A stretch of DNA of 64,000 nt from a candidate division WOR-3 bacterium. GTDB taxonomy: Bacteria; Hydrothermota; Tepidihabitantia; Tepidihabitantales; Tepidihabitantaceae. The position numbers and the translations under genes were made by a program. The DNA is taken from the NCBI GenBank assembly GCA_024653355.1, contig JANLFQ010000001.1:512576-576575 (forward strand), in the 5' to 3' direction. The notes under the pieces were generated by a model. That model ran no database searches. It worked only from the letters and a program-made list of their open reading frames with translations, and had not been told where the DNA came from. This document shows, piece by piece, positions 17,029-26,017 of the stretch (positions within the stretch are counted from its first letter, which is position 1; every line of letters begins with the position of its first letter).

Positions 17029-19641
17029 TTACTTAACCACTATCGCCTTGGCAGAAACCGACTTGCCATCAATCGTCAACCGGTAGAAGTAGGTACCGTT
17101 CGCCACTCGCTTGCCTGATGCATCACGCCGGTCCCAGGTAACCGTCTTATTACCAGGTTCTGAAACTCCATTAACCAGAGTCCGGATTAGTGAACCCGAA
17201 GCATCGTAAACACTAAGGTTTACCCGCCCAGTAGAAGGAACATTGTAACTGATTCGGCAGAAATCCCGTACCAGTGTCGGCGCGATACCATCAATTCCCT
17301 CCCAGTTGATGCTCGGTTTGCCTTCTTCAATTCCAGTAAGGGCAATGATACCTTTCTGAACATTAGGAAGGATTGCGGTGCCGTAACCACCAGCAACCCA
17401 GATGTAGTTCCCAGAAATCGACCCACCATGGGAACGGGTAGCGGTCAGAAGCGGACGGTCCGCGGTCCATGTATGATTATTCACATCATAGCGCCAGCAG
17501 GCAGTAACAATCGAACCGGTTCGATAACCGCCAAATACATAGATATATGTACCGCCAGAGTAAGAATAGGCAACCGCACGACCCCAGCCTAATTTGTCGG
17601 GCATCGAATCAGCCGCTACCGTCCAGGTGTTACCGAGAACCGAATACTTCCACACTGTGCCACGAGTAGAGTTGTAGTCGTTGGCTGACATTCCACCAAT
17701 CACATAAATGGTGTCTCCAACCCGGGCAACCATCGGATTCCGCCGGATATCAGGCATATTTGCCATTGCGGTCCAGGAGTTGGTTGATGGGTCATACCGA
17801 TAGGTATTGTTAATCGGTCCCGATGTCCCGCTCGGTGAACCGCCAAAGCAGTACACCCAGCCCGAATCCGCATACTCACCAAGCGAGTAGTAGAGCAGAT
17901 CGGACTGAGGCATTGCTGCGGCTTGCGTCCAGGTGTTGGCACCGAGGTCAAGTTTGGTAAGGTAGTTGTAAAATCCACTACCAGAACTACCACCGCCAAC
18001 CCAGATGATATCACCGATTCTGACCGCATCGTGGTTGTGAACACCAACACCACCACCTGCTGGATGCTGCAACCCTTGAGACCAGGTATTTGTAACTGTA
18101 TCGTAAACCTGGTCATACGGATGGGATGTATGCGGGAAGCAGTTGCCACAGATAACATGGAGATTGCCCTGAGCATCGTTGACACAGGCAACCCGGCTCA
18201 CCCGGTCGGGCTGAATCGTGTCGCTCTGGGACCAGTCAATCGTGTACTGCATAACCTGAGCGGTTCCGCGCAGCGTGTCGTTCGCCCGCTCTTCATCGCC
18301 CGACAGATTAGTAAACATCGTCACATTGTAAGTCCCACCTACCGCCCGCCACTGAGGGGAAAATTCCACATCCGCAATTGCACCCGGCGGCAATGGACCG
18401 GTATAGGTCACACTCTGTTCGTAAACCCGCGTTGCACCGGAATCAATCCAGCAGTAAACCGGAATGTTGTACTGTCCAACTGTACCGAAGTTTTTAATCT
18501 TCGCCTTAGGAGTGATGTTGCCCGGCGTAATGACACTTGCGGGACTGACAATCTGAATTACGCCAACATCGTTGGCATTTCCGGTAGCGAGGACCTCATA
18601 CTGACAGGTATCGGTGGGAGTAAAACCACCAATTGAACCGCCATAAACCACCGCCTTGCCATCCGCATTTCCAACACCGGTGCCCCGGTAAATTGGTAAT
18701 AGGACATCAGGCGTAACTGTCCAGGTCCGGGTTCCGAAGTCAAAATACTGGCAGGTGTCCATCAGCGCCATCGCCGAACTCACACCCGAATGGACAAACA
18801 TCGTCTGACCAACAACACCGCTCGCTGCTGCCCAGGTCGCAATCGGCAACTGCGGGAAAATGGTGTTGTTAACCGTCCAGGTGTTTGAAACCGGGTCGTA
18901 GAACTCAGAGTGGTTCAAAACGGTAGTGTTCTGATAACCACCGGTAACCCAGATGGTATCGTGATAGACACAACCCATCGCAAAGACCCGTCCCTGATTC
19001 ATATCCGCAACCTGGGACCAGCCACTGCCCGGCGTATAGCAATAAACATTGCGAGTCGGATTGGTCGCTCCCGGCTGGTTGCAACCGCTGATGTAGTACA
19101 GTTTACCACCACAGGCTAATACAAGCGGCTGCCAGTTGTAGGTTGTACCGGTAAAAGGACCAGGACCACTCGTCCAGGTGTTGGTGCTGATACAGTACTT
19201 AAACATCGTGTCCACAGTTGTGCCCAGTGAATAGGAGTACCCCGAACAGTAATAGAGTGTATCGCCAATGATTGCCGCACCACCATTGGAGATATCAAGC
19301 GGACAGGGTGCCATCGTTTGCCAGGTTGTTGAACCAATTTGATGCCGATATAGTGCATAGGTGGTGCCGTAACCGGCAAGGGCATAAACATAGTTGCCAT
19401 CAGTCGCACAGGCGTTGTCCATCATCCTGCCCGGCATCTCGCTGTGCAACATCCAGGCATCGGTGGGAAGCGACGGATTTACTGTTCCCCAGACATAGTC
19501 GTTTGAGCCATAGGTGCCGTAGTACAGTTTTACCTTCTGGGGTGCACTCTGGCTCAGGTCGCTCGTGGTCACATCAGAACCGGCAGCAAACACCAGTCCC
19601 AATAGACTTACTAGAGCGAGGAGCGCTACATTTTTCCTCAT
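17029..19641 (-). CDS. Secreted two-propeller kelch protein with CARDB-like linker and C-terminal sorting domain (copy 2)
   Basis: This 870-residue paralogue of the gene at 14175-16751 has the same signal peptide, an identical first propeller, a similar CARDB-like domain, a clearly different second kelch propeller (VIGGMSANDYNSTRG and following) and a near-identical C-terminal WDRRDASGKRVANGTYFYRL block. The pattern of constant N-domain, variable second propeller and conserved sorting domain suggests gene conversion or recent duplication with diversification of the exposed propeller. Each copy has its own promoter, so both are probably expressed. The ligand is unknown. Confidence 0.87.
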   Translation of the reverse strand: MRKNVALLALVSLLGLVFAAGSDVTTSDLSQSAPQKVKLYYGTYGSNDYVWGTVNPSLPTDAWMLHSEMPGRMMDNACATDGNYVYALAGYGTTYALYRHQIGSTTWQTMAPCPLDISNGGAAIIGDTLYYCSGYSYSLGTTVDTMFKYCISTNTWTSGPGPFTGTTYNWQPLVLACGGKLYYISGCNQPGATNPTRNVYCYTPGSGWSQVADMNQGRVFAMGCVYHDTIWVTGGYQNTTVLNHSEFYDPVSNTWTVNNTIFPQLPIATWAAASGVVGQTMFVHSGVSSAMALMDTCQYFDFGTRTWTVTPDVLLPIYRGTGVGNADGKAVVYGGSIGGFTPTDTCQYEVLATGNANDVGVIQIVSPASVITPGNITPKAKIKNFGTVGQYNIPVYCWIDSGATRVYEQSVTYTGPLPPGAIADVEFSPQWRAVGGTYNVTMFTNLSGDEERANDTLRGTAQVMQYTIDWSQSDTIQPDRVSRVACVNDAQGNLHVICGNCFPHTSHPYDQVYDTVTNTWSQGLQHPAGGGVGVHNHDAVRIGDIIWVGGGSSGSGFYNYLTKLDLGANTWTQAAAMPQSDLLYYSLGEYADSGWVYCFGGSPSGTSGPINNTYRYDPSTNSWTAMANMPDIRRNPMVARVGDTIYVIGGMSANDYNSTRGTVWKYSVLGNTWTVAADSMPDKLGWGRAVAYSYSGGTYIYVFGGYRTGSIVTACWRYDVNNHTWTADRPLLTATRSHGGSISGNYIWVAGGYGTAILPNVQKGIIALTGIEEGKPSINWEGIDGIAPTLVRDFCRISYNVPSTGRVNLSVYDASGSLIRTLVNGVSEPGNKTVTWDRRDASGKRVANGTYFYRLTIDGKSVSAKAIVVK

Positions 19642-19711
19642 ATCTTTCCTCCTGCTTTTATCTTTATCTGCTTTGAGTCCGGTTCAAGGTTACCTCGAAA
19701 CCGTTGACTCC
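18586..19711 (-). repeat. 1,126-bp direct repeat, copy 2
   Basis: Exact partner of 15696-16821, in the same orientation. Past 19711 the two sequences are unrelated, except that each has a TTGACA-N16 promoter at about the same distance. Confidence 0.92.
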
Positions 19712-19723
19712 CTAACTACCCAA

Positions 19724-19751
19724 AGTCTATACTTCGAAACCCCAATGTCAA
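19724..19751 (-). promoter_or_regulatory. Promoter of kelch copy 2
   Basis: On the minus strand, -35 TTGACA (19751-19746), a 16-nt spacer and -10 TAGACT (19729-19724). The -10 and spacer differ from those of copy 1. Confidence 0.68.
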
Positions 19752-19776
19752 ATTTAAACCAATCTGCCCAAACCCG

Positions 19777-20196
19777 CTACCTGAACCGCTCGAGGACATA
19801 GTGTTTTCCATCGTAATAATATTGAACAATCTCGCTTATCGTTAGATTGCGGCATAACATATCCGCCTTGGTACCCAACCCTCTTGGTACATAAAGATAA
19901 AACCTCGCCCCTAATGCCGCGAACCTTTGCCACTCCTGCGCCTCGTCTTGTTCAACAGTCGTTTCGGTTTCAACCTCAACAACAGTTACCAATTTGCCCG
20001 ACTCTCCGTTTAGAACCACGATGTCAGGGAACAACTCCTTCCCCATCCCATCCCGGACCGCTTTGGTCTTCACCGGATGATTGGCGAAGGTAATAAGATG
20101 GGGATGAGCCGGGTTCGGGTAATGATAACACCGTTTGATTAAGATATAAATTATATGGTCATGCTTAACCTGTTCATCGATATCTCTTTCTGCCAT
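19777..20196 (-). CDS. Small protein with a possible PD-(D/E)XK nuclease-like core
   Basis: I do not recognise a named family. The 139-residue product from the ATG at 20196 has an AGGAGGT site 7 nt upstream; a longer frame to 20304 lacks one and would cross the promoter. The middle has FPDIVVLNGESGKLVTVVEVE followed by TETTVEQDEAQEW: an Asp ending one strand and Glu-x-Glu in the next, the layout of PD-(D/E)XK restriction-like folds. There is no signal peptide. It stands alone with its own promoter and a palindrome overlapping the -10. A DNA-related or degraded nuclease role is only a guess. Confidence 0.6.
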   Translation of the reverse strand: MAERDIDEQVKHDHIIYILIKRCYHYPNPAHPHLITFANHPVKTKAVRDGMGKELFPDIVVLNGESGKLVTVVEVETETTVEQDEAQEWQRFAALGARFYLYVPRGLGTKADMLCRNLTISEIVQYYYDGKHYVLERFR

Positions 20197-20242
20197 CTCA
20201 GACCTCCTCTTCGTCGCCAACCAATTGTTAACGGCATCAACC

Positions 20243-20260
20243 GCTGTTAAATTAAACAGC
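20243..20260. promoter_or_regulatory. Palindrome overlapping a -10 box (possible operator)
   Basis: GCTGTT-N6-AACAGC is a perfect inverted repeat covering the -10 of the small nuclease-like gene, a usual place for a repressor site. Confidence 0.4.
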
Positions 20261-20279
20261 GAACAGACCCTTTTGTCAA
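20251..20279 (-). promoter_or_regulatory. Promoter of the small nuclease-like gene
   Basis: On the minus strand, -35 TTGACA (20279-20274), a 17-nt spacer and -10 TTTAAT (20256-20251). It diverges from the ispF promoter. Confidence 0.6.
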
Positions 20280-20306
20280 GGAAAAATTTGCTTTTGTCCC
20301 GCACGC

Positions 20307-20334
20307 TTGACCATCAATGGAAGATGGATAAAAT
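20307..20334 (+). promoter_or_regulatory. Promoter of ispF (leaderless type)
   Basis: -35 TTGACC (20307-20312), a 16-nt spacer and -10 TAAAAT (20329-20334). The TTG start codon comes 9 nt after the -10. Confidence 0.65.
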
Positions 20335-20343
20335 ATTACCACT

Positions 20344-20841
20344 TTGAAGCATATCTCTCCCTATCGTACCGGCATAGGTTTTGACGCCCACCTTCTCAAA
20401 AAAGGACGCCCTTTGATACTGGGGGGCGTAAATATTCCCTGTCCTTATGGCCTTATCGGTCACTCTGATGCCGATGTACTTGTTCATTCGATAATTGACG
20501 CCTTACTCGGAGCAATGGCAATGCCGGACATCGGCACACTGTTCCCGGATACCGACCCCCAGTACCTGAATGTTTGCAGTATCAACCTGTTGCAAATTGT
20601 CCTGCAACGAATCAAGCGAAATGGCTGGCAGGTGGCGCAGATGGACTCAATTATTATCACCGACCTTCCCCGCCTTGCACCATTTGTTGCGCCAATAAGA
20701 AAAAGTCTGGCAGCACAGTTGAAAATTGCTTCCGGACTAATTGGATTGAAAGCGAAAACCACTGAAGGCACCGAAATTGCCCTAAAAAGAAAGAGTGTCG
20801 CTGCGCTCAGCATCGTGCTGCTCGTTCCCCGAAAACGATGA
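20344..20841 (+). CDS. ispF: 2-C-methyl-D-erythritol 2,4-cyclodiphosphate synthase
   Basis: This 165-residue IspF has the metal ligands Asp14 and His16 (GIGFDAH) and His48 (GHSDADVLVHS), plus PDIGTLFPDTD and the C-terminal AKTTEGTE. It forms the cyclic diphosphate in the non-mevalonate isoprenoid pathway. The start is TTG: an in-frame TAA lies 15 nt upstream and no ATG or GTG fits. There is no ribosome binding site, and the -10 box ends 9 nt before the start, so the mRNA is probably leaderless. Its stop overlaps the rhomboid start (ATGA). Confidence 0.93.
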   Translation: MKHISPYRTGIGFDAHLLKKGRPLILGGVNIPCPYGLIGHSDADVLVHSIIDALLGAMAMPDIGTLFPDTDPQYLNVCSINLLQIVLQRIKRNGWQVAQMDSIIITDLPRLAPFVAPIRKSLAAQLKIASGLIGLKAKTTEGTEIALKRKSVAALSIVLLVPRKR

Positions 20842-21503
20842 TTCCTCTTTACGACGACATTAAATCCCGACGCCGACCTTACATCAATTACTTTCTTATC
20901 GGTGCCTGTTCGGTAGTATGGGCAATCCAGTTCACCCGTTCCCCTGAAGTTTTTGAATGGCAGATAAGGCAGTACGGAATGGTACCGGTAAAAATAATCC
21001 AGGGGCAGAACCTCTGGACCCTTTTCAGTTCTATGTTTATGCATGGCGGCTGGTTCCACTTCCTGGGAAATATGCTTTATTTATGGATATTTGGTGACAA
21101 TGTTGAAGATACCCTGGGCCATTTCTTTTACCTCTTTGTTTATATCTTGTCCGGACTTGTCGGCAATCTGCTTCAGGTGTTGGTCGCGCCATTTTCCCGG
21201 ATTCCAACAATCGGTGCCTCGGGCGCAATTTCCGGGATAATGGGGGCTTATTTTGTTTTCTTTCCCCGCGCCCGGATTTTAACCCTGGTCCCCTTTTTCT
21301 TCTTTATACGTTTAGTTTACCTTCCGGCATCACTTCTTCTGGGATTCTGGATTCTGTTTCAAATTCTGTACGGCTGTTCATCTTCACCGGGAACCGGTGG
21401 TGGTGTCGCCTACTTTGTGCACATTGGCGGATTTGTCTGCGGGATTTTAATTGCGTTGTTAGTCAGAAAAAAAGTCCGGCGCCCGTGGTATGAAATTTAT
21501 TGA
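20838..21503 (+). CDS. Rhomboid-family intramembrane serine protease
   Basis: The 221-residue protein has about six hydrophobic segments. Ser128 in IGASGAISG and His195 in AYFVHIGGF form the rhomboid catalytic dyad, and HGGWFHFLGNMLYLWIFG matches the conserved helix with its HxxxN motif. It cleaves membrane proteins within the bilayer; targets are unknown. Translation is coupled to ispF through an ATGA overlap. It ends one base from the convergent EF-G-like gene, with no terminator visible. Confidence 0.92.
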   Translation: MIPLYDDIKSRRRPYINYFLIGACSVVWAIQFTRSPEVFEWQIRQYGMVPVKIIQGQNLWTLFSSMFMHGGWFHFLGNMLYLWIFGDNVEDTLGHFFYLFVYILSGLVGNLLQVLVAPFSRIPTIGASGAISGIMGAYFVFFPRARILTLVPFFFFIRLVYLPASLLLGFWILFQILYGCSSSPGTGGGVAYFVHIGGFVCGILIALLVRKKVRRPWYEIY

Positions 21504-21504
21504 T

Positions 21505-23589
21505 TTACTCTTTCGCCTCTTCTTTTACCCGTTTTGCCTCTTCTACTATCTTTGCCGCAATCTCCCGCGGCACTTCCTCGTAATGGTCGAACTCCATCGT
21601 GAAAAATCCGCGCCCCTGGGTCATTGAACGGAGACTGTTGGAGTATTTGTACATCTCGGCGAGTGGTACCTGCGCCTTAATTACCTGTAATCCACCCTGC
21701 ATCTCCATACCCATTATCCTGCCCCGGCGCGCGTTTAAATCACCTATCACATCTCCGGTGTAACGGTCCGGCACGGTTACCTCTATCCTCATAATAGGTT
21801 CCAAAAGCACCACTCCCGCCTTTTCGCAGGCATTTTTGAATGCCAGACCGCCGGCGATTTTAAACGCAATATCCGATGAGTCAACCTCGTGGTAAGAACC
21901 GTCGTAAACGGTCGCCTTGATGTCCATCATCCGGTAGCCGGCAAGCACCCCTTTCTCCATCGCTTCCACAACCCCCTTTTCAATCGAAGGAATGTACTTC
22001 GCCGGTATCGCGCCACCATAAATCTCATCGACGAACTCAAAACCTTCACCCCTGCCTTTGGGTTCAATTCTGAGCCACACATCACCGTACTGACCTCTGC
22101 CCCCAGTCTGTTTCTTGTGTTTCCCCTGCGCCTCCGCTTTACGGGTAATCGTCTCGCGATAAGGAATCCGTGGTTTTTCAATATCGACATTCACATCAAA
22201 TCGCCGTTTGAGCCGGCCGATAATCACATCAAGATGCAACTCCCCCATGCCACTGATCAATTGCTGCCCCAGTTCGGCATTGTATTCATAGGAAAAGGTC
22301 GGGTCCTCTTCGTGGAGTCGCGCCAGTCCGTTAGACACTCGCTCTTCATCACCTTTACTCTGGGGAACAATTGCAACCGAAATCGATGGCTTGGGGAAAA
22401 CTATCGGCGCCAGCCGAACCGGTTCCCGTTTGTCAGAAAGAGTATCACCGGTATGGGTGTCGCGTAACTTAACCAGAGCACCAATCATTCCGGTGGTCAG
22501 GCGCGCGACCTCAGTTCGTTCTTTACCCTTGACAATATAAATCTGATTGACCTTCTCGTCCCGTTGATTCGTTCCATTGACCACCACCATTCCCGGCTCC
22601 AGTTTCCCGCGAAATACTCGCACATAGTGCATATCACCAACATGTGCCTCAGAAATTGTCTTAAACACCAGCGCACACACCGGACCTTCCGGCTCGGGTT
22701 TAACCTCAACTGTCTCCTGCGTGCCAAGATGGGTTGCCGGCAAAGCCGGAATCTCAACCGGGCTGGGCAATACATCGACCGCCAGGTCCAGTATCAGGTC
22801 AACACCAACCTGGGTGAGCGCATCGCCTCCCATCAACGGGTAAACCGCACCCGCTTTAATACCCTGGCGTACTGCAGTCCGCATCTCCTCCGGGGTAATT
22901 TCCGCGCCTTCCAGAAACTTTTCCATAAGGGTTTCATCAACTTCGGCCGCGGCTTCAATCAAACGTTCCTTCCACTGACGAATCACCTCACTCATATCGG
23001 CCGGAATCGGAACTTCCTTTCTCGTGCCACTGTCATAGATATAGGCTTTATCGTTGAGCAGGTCAACCGCTCCTTTTAAACCGTTTTCTTTTCCAATCGG
23101 AATAAATAGCGGGGTGACCTTGCTGCCAAAAATTTTTCTCACCTCTTCGGCAATAGTGTTAAAATTGGTATTTTCCCTCGTCAACTTATTAACGAAAACA
23201 ACCCGCGGCAGTTGTAACTCATCCAGCCGGCGCCATGCCATCTCCGTACCGACCTCAACACCGGAAGTGGCGTCGACAACCACAACCGCACAATCAATTG
23301 CCCGGACCGCAGATACCACATTGCCAAAGAAGTCCGCATAACCCGGTGTATCCACAAGGTTAATCAAAACATCCCGGTATTCACCGTATCCCAGAGAAAG
23401 GTTAATGCTGATTTTCCGGGCGATTTCGTCCTCGTCATAATCAAGCAACGAGGTCCCGGCATCTACCGCACCCAGCCGGTTATTTTGCTTCATCGTAAAA
23501 AGTAGCGACTCACACAACGAAGTTTTCCCCGATCCGCCGTGACCGAGAAAACCGATATTACGAATTTGCTCTGCTTTATAATCCTTCAC
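21505..23589 (-). CDS. EF-G-like translation GTPase with altered G4 motif
   Basis: The 694-residue protein has the five-domain length of elongation factor G. The P-loop GHGGSGKT is at 16-23 and DTPG at 80-83. The later domains carry SGMGELHLDVIIGRLKRRF and the C-terminal domain IV/V pattern. The guanine-specificity motif reads NKLT (134-137) where EF-G has NKMD, so the usual Asp is Thr. This and its lone position away from rpsL/rpsG/tuf point to an FusA2-type paralogue and not the main elongation factor. The start is GTG after AGGAGGAAATT. A promoter lies 35 nt upstream. Confidence 0.87.
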   Translation of the reverse strand: MKDYKAEQIRNIGFLGHGGSGKTSLCESLLFTMKQNNRLGAVDAGTSLLDYDEDEIARKISINLSLGYGEYRDVLINLVDTPGYADFFGNVVSAVRAIDCAVVVVDATSGVEVGTEMAWRRLDELQLPRVVFVNKLTRENTNFNTIAEEVRKIFGSKVTPLFIPIGKENGLKGAVDLLNDKAYIYDSGTRKEVPIPADMSEVIRQWKERLIEAAAEVDETLMEKFLEGAEITPEEMRTAVRQGIKAGAVYPLMGGDALTQVGVDLILDLAVDVLPSPVEIPALPATHLGTQETVEVKPEPEGPVCALVFKTISEAHVGDMHYVRVFRGKLEPGMVVVNGTNQRDEKVNQIYIVKGKERTEVARLTTGMIGALVKLRDTHTGDTLSDKREPVRLAPIVFPKPSISVAIVPQSKGDEERVSNGLARLHEEDPTFSYEYNAELGQQLISGMGELHLDVIIGRLKRRFDVNVDIEKPRIPYRETITRKAEAQGKHKKQTGGRGQYGDVWLRIEPKGRGEGFEFVDEIYGGAIPAKYIPSIEKGVVEAMEKGVLAGYRMMDIKATVYDGSYHEVDSSDIAFKIAGGLAFKNACEKAGVVLLEPIMRIEVTVPDRYTGDVIGDLNARRGRIMGMEMQGGLQVIKAQVPLAEMYKYSNSLRSMTQGRGFFTMEFDHYEEVPREIAAKIVEEAKRVKEEAKE

Positions 23590-23623
23590 AATTTCCTCCT
23601 GAAAATTTATTTATTATTCTGGT

Positions 23624-23652
23624 AATATACCGAAATTGCTAATTACAGTCAA
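23624..23652 (-). promoter_or_regulatory. Promoter of the EF-G-like gene
   Basis: On the minus strand, -35 TTGACT (23652-23647), a 17-nt spacer and -10 TATATT (23629-23624). Confidence 0.7.
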
Positions 23653-23662
23653 GCGAAGGTAG

Positions 23663-23694
23663 TCAAAATAAAAGGGCGCCCGGAACGGGCGCCC
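23663..23694 (-). terminator. Rho-independent terminator of the 707-residue secreted protein gene
   Basis: On the minus strand a 9-bp GC-rich stem (GGGCGCCCG/CGGGCGCCC, 23694-23674) with a 3-nt loop is followed by TTTTATTTT. It separates this gene from the EF-G-like unit. Confidence 0.92.
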
Positions 23695-23712
23695 GTAATT
23701 TTCATTCGTGCC

Positions 23713-25836
23713 CTATTCCACAATCAGCGCCTTAGTTCTGATGTTAAGGTCGGGTGTACTGATATTTAAGAAGTAAACACCCCGGGCAAGAAACCGCGGC
23801 TGCCACACATAGACACCTTTTCCCGCCCGGACATCGAAAGAAACTTTATCAACCAGACGTCCCGATGCATCGTAGGCTTGAAGCACAAACCTGCCCGGTG
23901 CCGTTACACTGTAAGAAATCGCTGTTTTATTGCGGAAGGGATTGGGATTAATACTAACTTTATCAGTTAAGGTAACACCGGGCGTCTCTGCCAGACCAAC
24001 ATTCGCATTGTACCACTCCTGTGCGGCATCGGCATTGTTCCGGATAGCAGTTTCGTCGGTGCCGCCGACAACGGCAATCGCAAAACGTTGCGTTGCTCCA
24101 GGTTCAAGGTTAAACGGACCTGCCGAAGTAACAATCGACCAGTCATAAGCCCGGTTGGAGTTTCGCTGCCGGATGGTGCCGTTCAAAAACCGCCACTTCA
24201 TCCCGTCGGTCATCGCCGAATCCGGATACACATAAATTGCATGGTCAATCAGGCTCAGATTGGCAAACGATGCAGGCTCAAGTATCTTAACACCCACTGA
24301 GGGATTAGCCGAACTCGCCTGCCGCATATAGGTCAGGCGCCGTACCGTATCCGAAGCACCCTGGTTAGTAGCCGGCGAAGAGCCGATGTCAAAGTCCATA
24401 AATACCCCGGCGTAGAGTCCATTAACCGCACTCGAACCCTGGTTTCGGATGTCATAGATTATCACAACAAAATCATCGTAGTTTGTTCCGGCGCTCATAT
24501 AACTGTTCTGGACCACCGTAAGGTTTTTCGGTGTCGGATGGCCGGCATCAGAAAAACTGCCGTAGAAGTGTTCGTCACCAATCACTGGTGGAACTATCGC
24601 CCGCAATGAATCCACCGCCCGCAGGTCATTGTTCACCGGACCGCTCGCGGGATTGCCAAAATGTCGGTCCGCAACATAATTGGCATCGGTGCCCATCGCA
24701 AACGAACCGTAAAACAGGCAGGATGCCGCAGTCTTGGGATAGCAGAAACCAGAACCAAGGTCGGCTTGTGGGTTGTCGTAGCCAATCGAACCAAAACAGG
24801 AGACGCTCAGTTTACAATAGCCGGTATCGTGGTCCATAATCGCAAATACATTGGCAATGCGTGTTTGCTGACGCAAAGAGTCATTGGCACGATTCATATC
24901 GGAAGAAAGGTCGGTAAACATCGTCACGGTATACTGGGCGCCACCCGGTCCTGTACTCCATGATGGGAAGGTCACTTCAGTTCTATTACCCGGCTGCAAG
25001 GGACCGGCAATCGTTACCGTCTGGTTGTAGATTCGGTTACCAGCCGAATCAATCCAGCAGTACACTGGAATGTTGGATTCGGCACTGGTGCCAAAGTTCG
25101 TCACCCGGGCAACCGGTTGGTAAGAACCCGGTCCGATATTTGTTCCGGGAACAACTATCTTGGAAACGCCAACATCATGTGCTAGCCCCGGAATTCGGCT
25201 AATGACCGCCCGGATGTTACAATTGTAATCAAGACCGAGGTCGGCTAACTGCTGCCAGCGTGTTCCATTGGTCGAAATAAAACCACCCCGGTTACGCACC
25301 ATCGGTCCGGCATCGCATCCAATCGGAAATCTACCCGCGGTATGGGTTAATCGCACGCATGCCCAGAAATCGGTCCCGGCTTGCATAATAAGCGGCGGAT
25401 TCAAATCGATTCGCTTCCAGCGCATTGTATCGGTTCCCGTGTAAGGTATTGATTCCAGTTTCAAGCCCGGGGTTGTATCGTTCTCTTCCCCAAAAATGAA
25501 AACATAATCATTCGAGGACTGACCCCACTGGTAAAACAAAACTGCTTTGAGCGTGCAGGCGCTCGTCGGTGTAAAACGCGCCGCGGTGTAGAATGTGCCG
25601 CCATTGGTTAATCCCACGCCGGTATAAGGCGTGCCATCGTAATGTAGCGTCTCATCAGGCGCAAAAGGTAGCGGGAAATAAACCCCTTGAATTTCTCCCG
25701 GTAATCCGACCGGTGCGATAATTTCTTCCGACCGGCTGAGAATTGGGACATCTACTCCTTGCCTGGTTTCGGGTAATGCCGCAAGGGCAATTCCCAGGGC
25801 AAGGAAATAAATCACCCCGAGACGACAGTACTTCAT
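23713..25836 (-). CDS. Secreted protein with CARDB-like domain and C-terminal sorting domain
   Basis: The 707-residue product starts with a signal peptide (VIYFLALGIALAALPE). Its N-terminal third is beta-rich. It then has a CARDB-like Ig domain (GPGSYQPVARVTNFG, NIPVYCWIDSAG) clearly homologous to that of the two kelch proteins. A large unrecognised domain follows, and the end is a T9SS type A-like domain with INPNPFRNKTAISYSV and VYVWQPRFLARGVYFL. AAAGGAGGTAAAG precedes the ATG. It is probably exported to or beyond the surface; function is unknown. It is transcribed alone, with a good promoter and terminator. Confidence 0.82.
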   Translation of the reverse strand: MKYCRLGVIYFLALGIALAALPETRQGVDVPILSRSEEIIAPVGLPGEIQGVYFPLPFAPDETLHYDGTPYTGVGLTNGGTFYTAARFTPTSACTLKAVLFYQWGQSSNDYVFIFGEENDTTPGLKLESIPYTGTDTMRWKRIDLNPPLIMQAGTDFWACVRLTHTAGRFPIGCDAGPMVRNRGGFISTNGTRWQQLADLGLDYNCNIRAVISRIPGLAHDVGVSKIVVPGTNIGPGSYQPVARVTNFGTSAESNIPVYCWIDSAGNRIYNQTVTIAGPLQPGNRTEVTFPSWSTGPGGAQYTVTMFTDLSSDMNRANDSLRQQTRIANVFAIMDHDTGYCKLSVSCFGSIGYDNPQADLGSGFCYPKTAASCLFYGSFAMGTDANYVADRHFGNPASGPVNNDLRAVDSLRAIVPPVIGDEHFYGSFSDAGHPTPKNLTVVQNSYMSAGTNYDDFVVIIYDIRNQGSSAVNGLYAGVFMDFDIGSSPATNQGASDTVRRLTYMRQASSANPSVGVKILEPASFANLSLIDHAIYVYPDSAMTDGMKWRFLNGTIRQRNSNRAYDWSIVTSAGPFNLEPGATQRFAIAVVGGTDETAIRNNADAAQEWYNANVGLAETPGVTLTDKVSINPNPFRNKTAISYSVTAPGRFVLQAYDASGRLVDKVSFDVRAGKGVYVWQPRFLARGVYFLNISTPDLNIRTKALIVE

Positions 25837-25891
25837 CTTTACCTCCTTTTGGTTCGCTTATTTCCTTCAGCCGAAAATACTGACCAATTCG

Positions 25892-25919
25892 AGTATAATT
25901 ATTTATCACCGTTTGTCAA
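25892..25919 (-). promoter_or_regulatory. Promoter of the 707-residue secreted protein gene
   Basis: On the minus strand, -35 TTGACA (25919-25914), a 16-nt spacer and -10 TATACT (25897-25892). It diverges from the fabH promoter. Confidence 0.78.
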
Positions 25920-26017
25920 TAGGTCAGCATTTCATCTTTTAAATTGTCCTGATGATACCGATGGTGAAACAGCGCCAACATAGAATTCCAAAGAATTAGC
26001 AACGATTCCGGCTTTTA

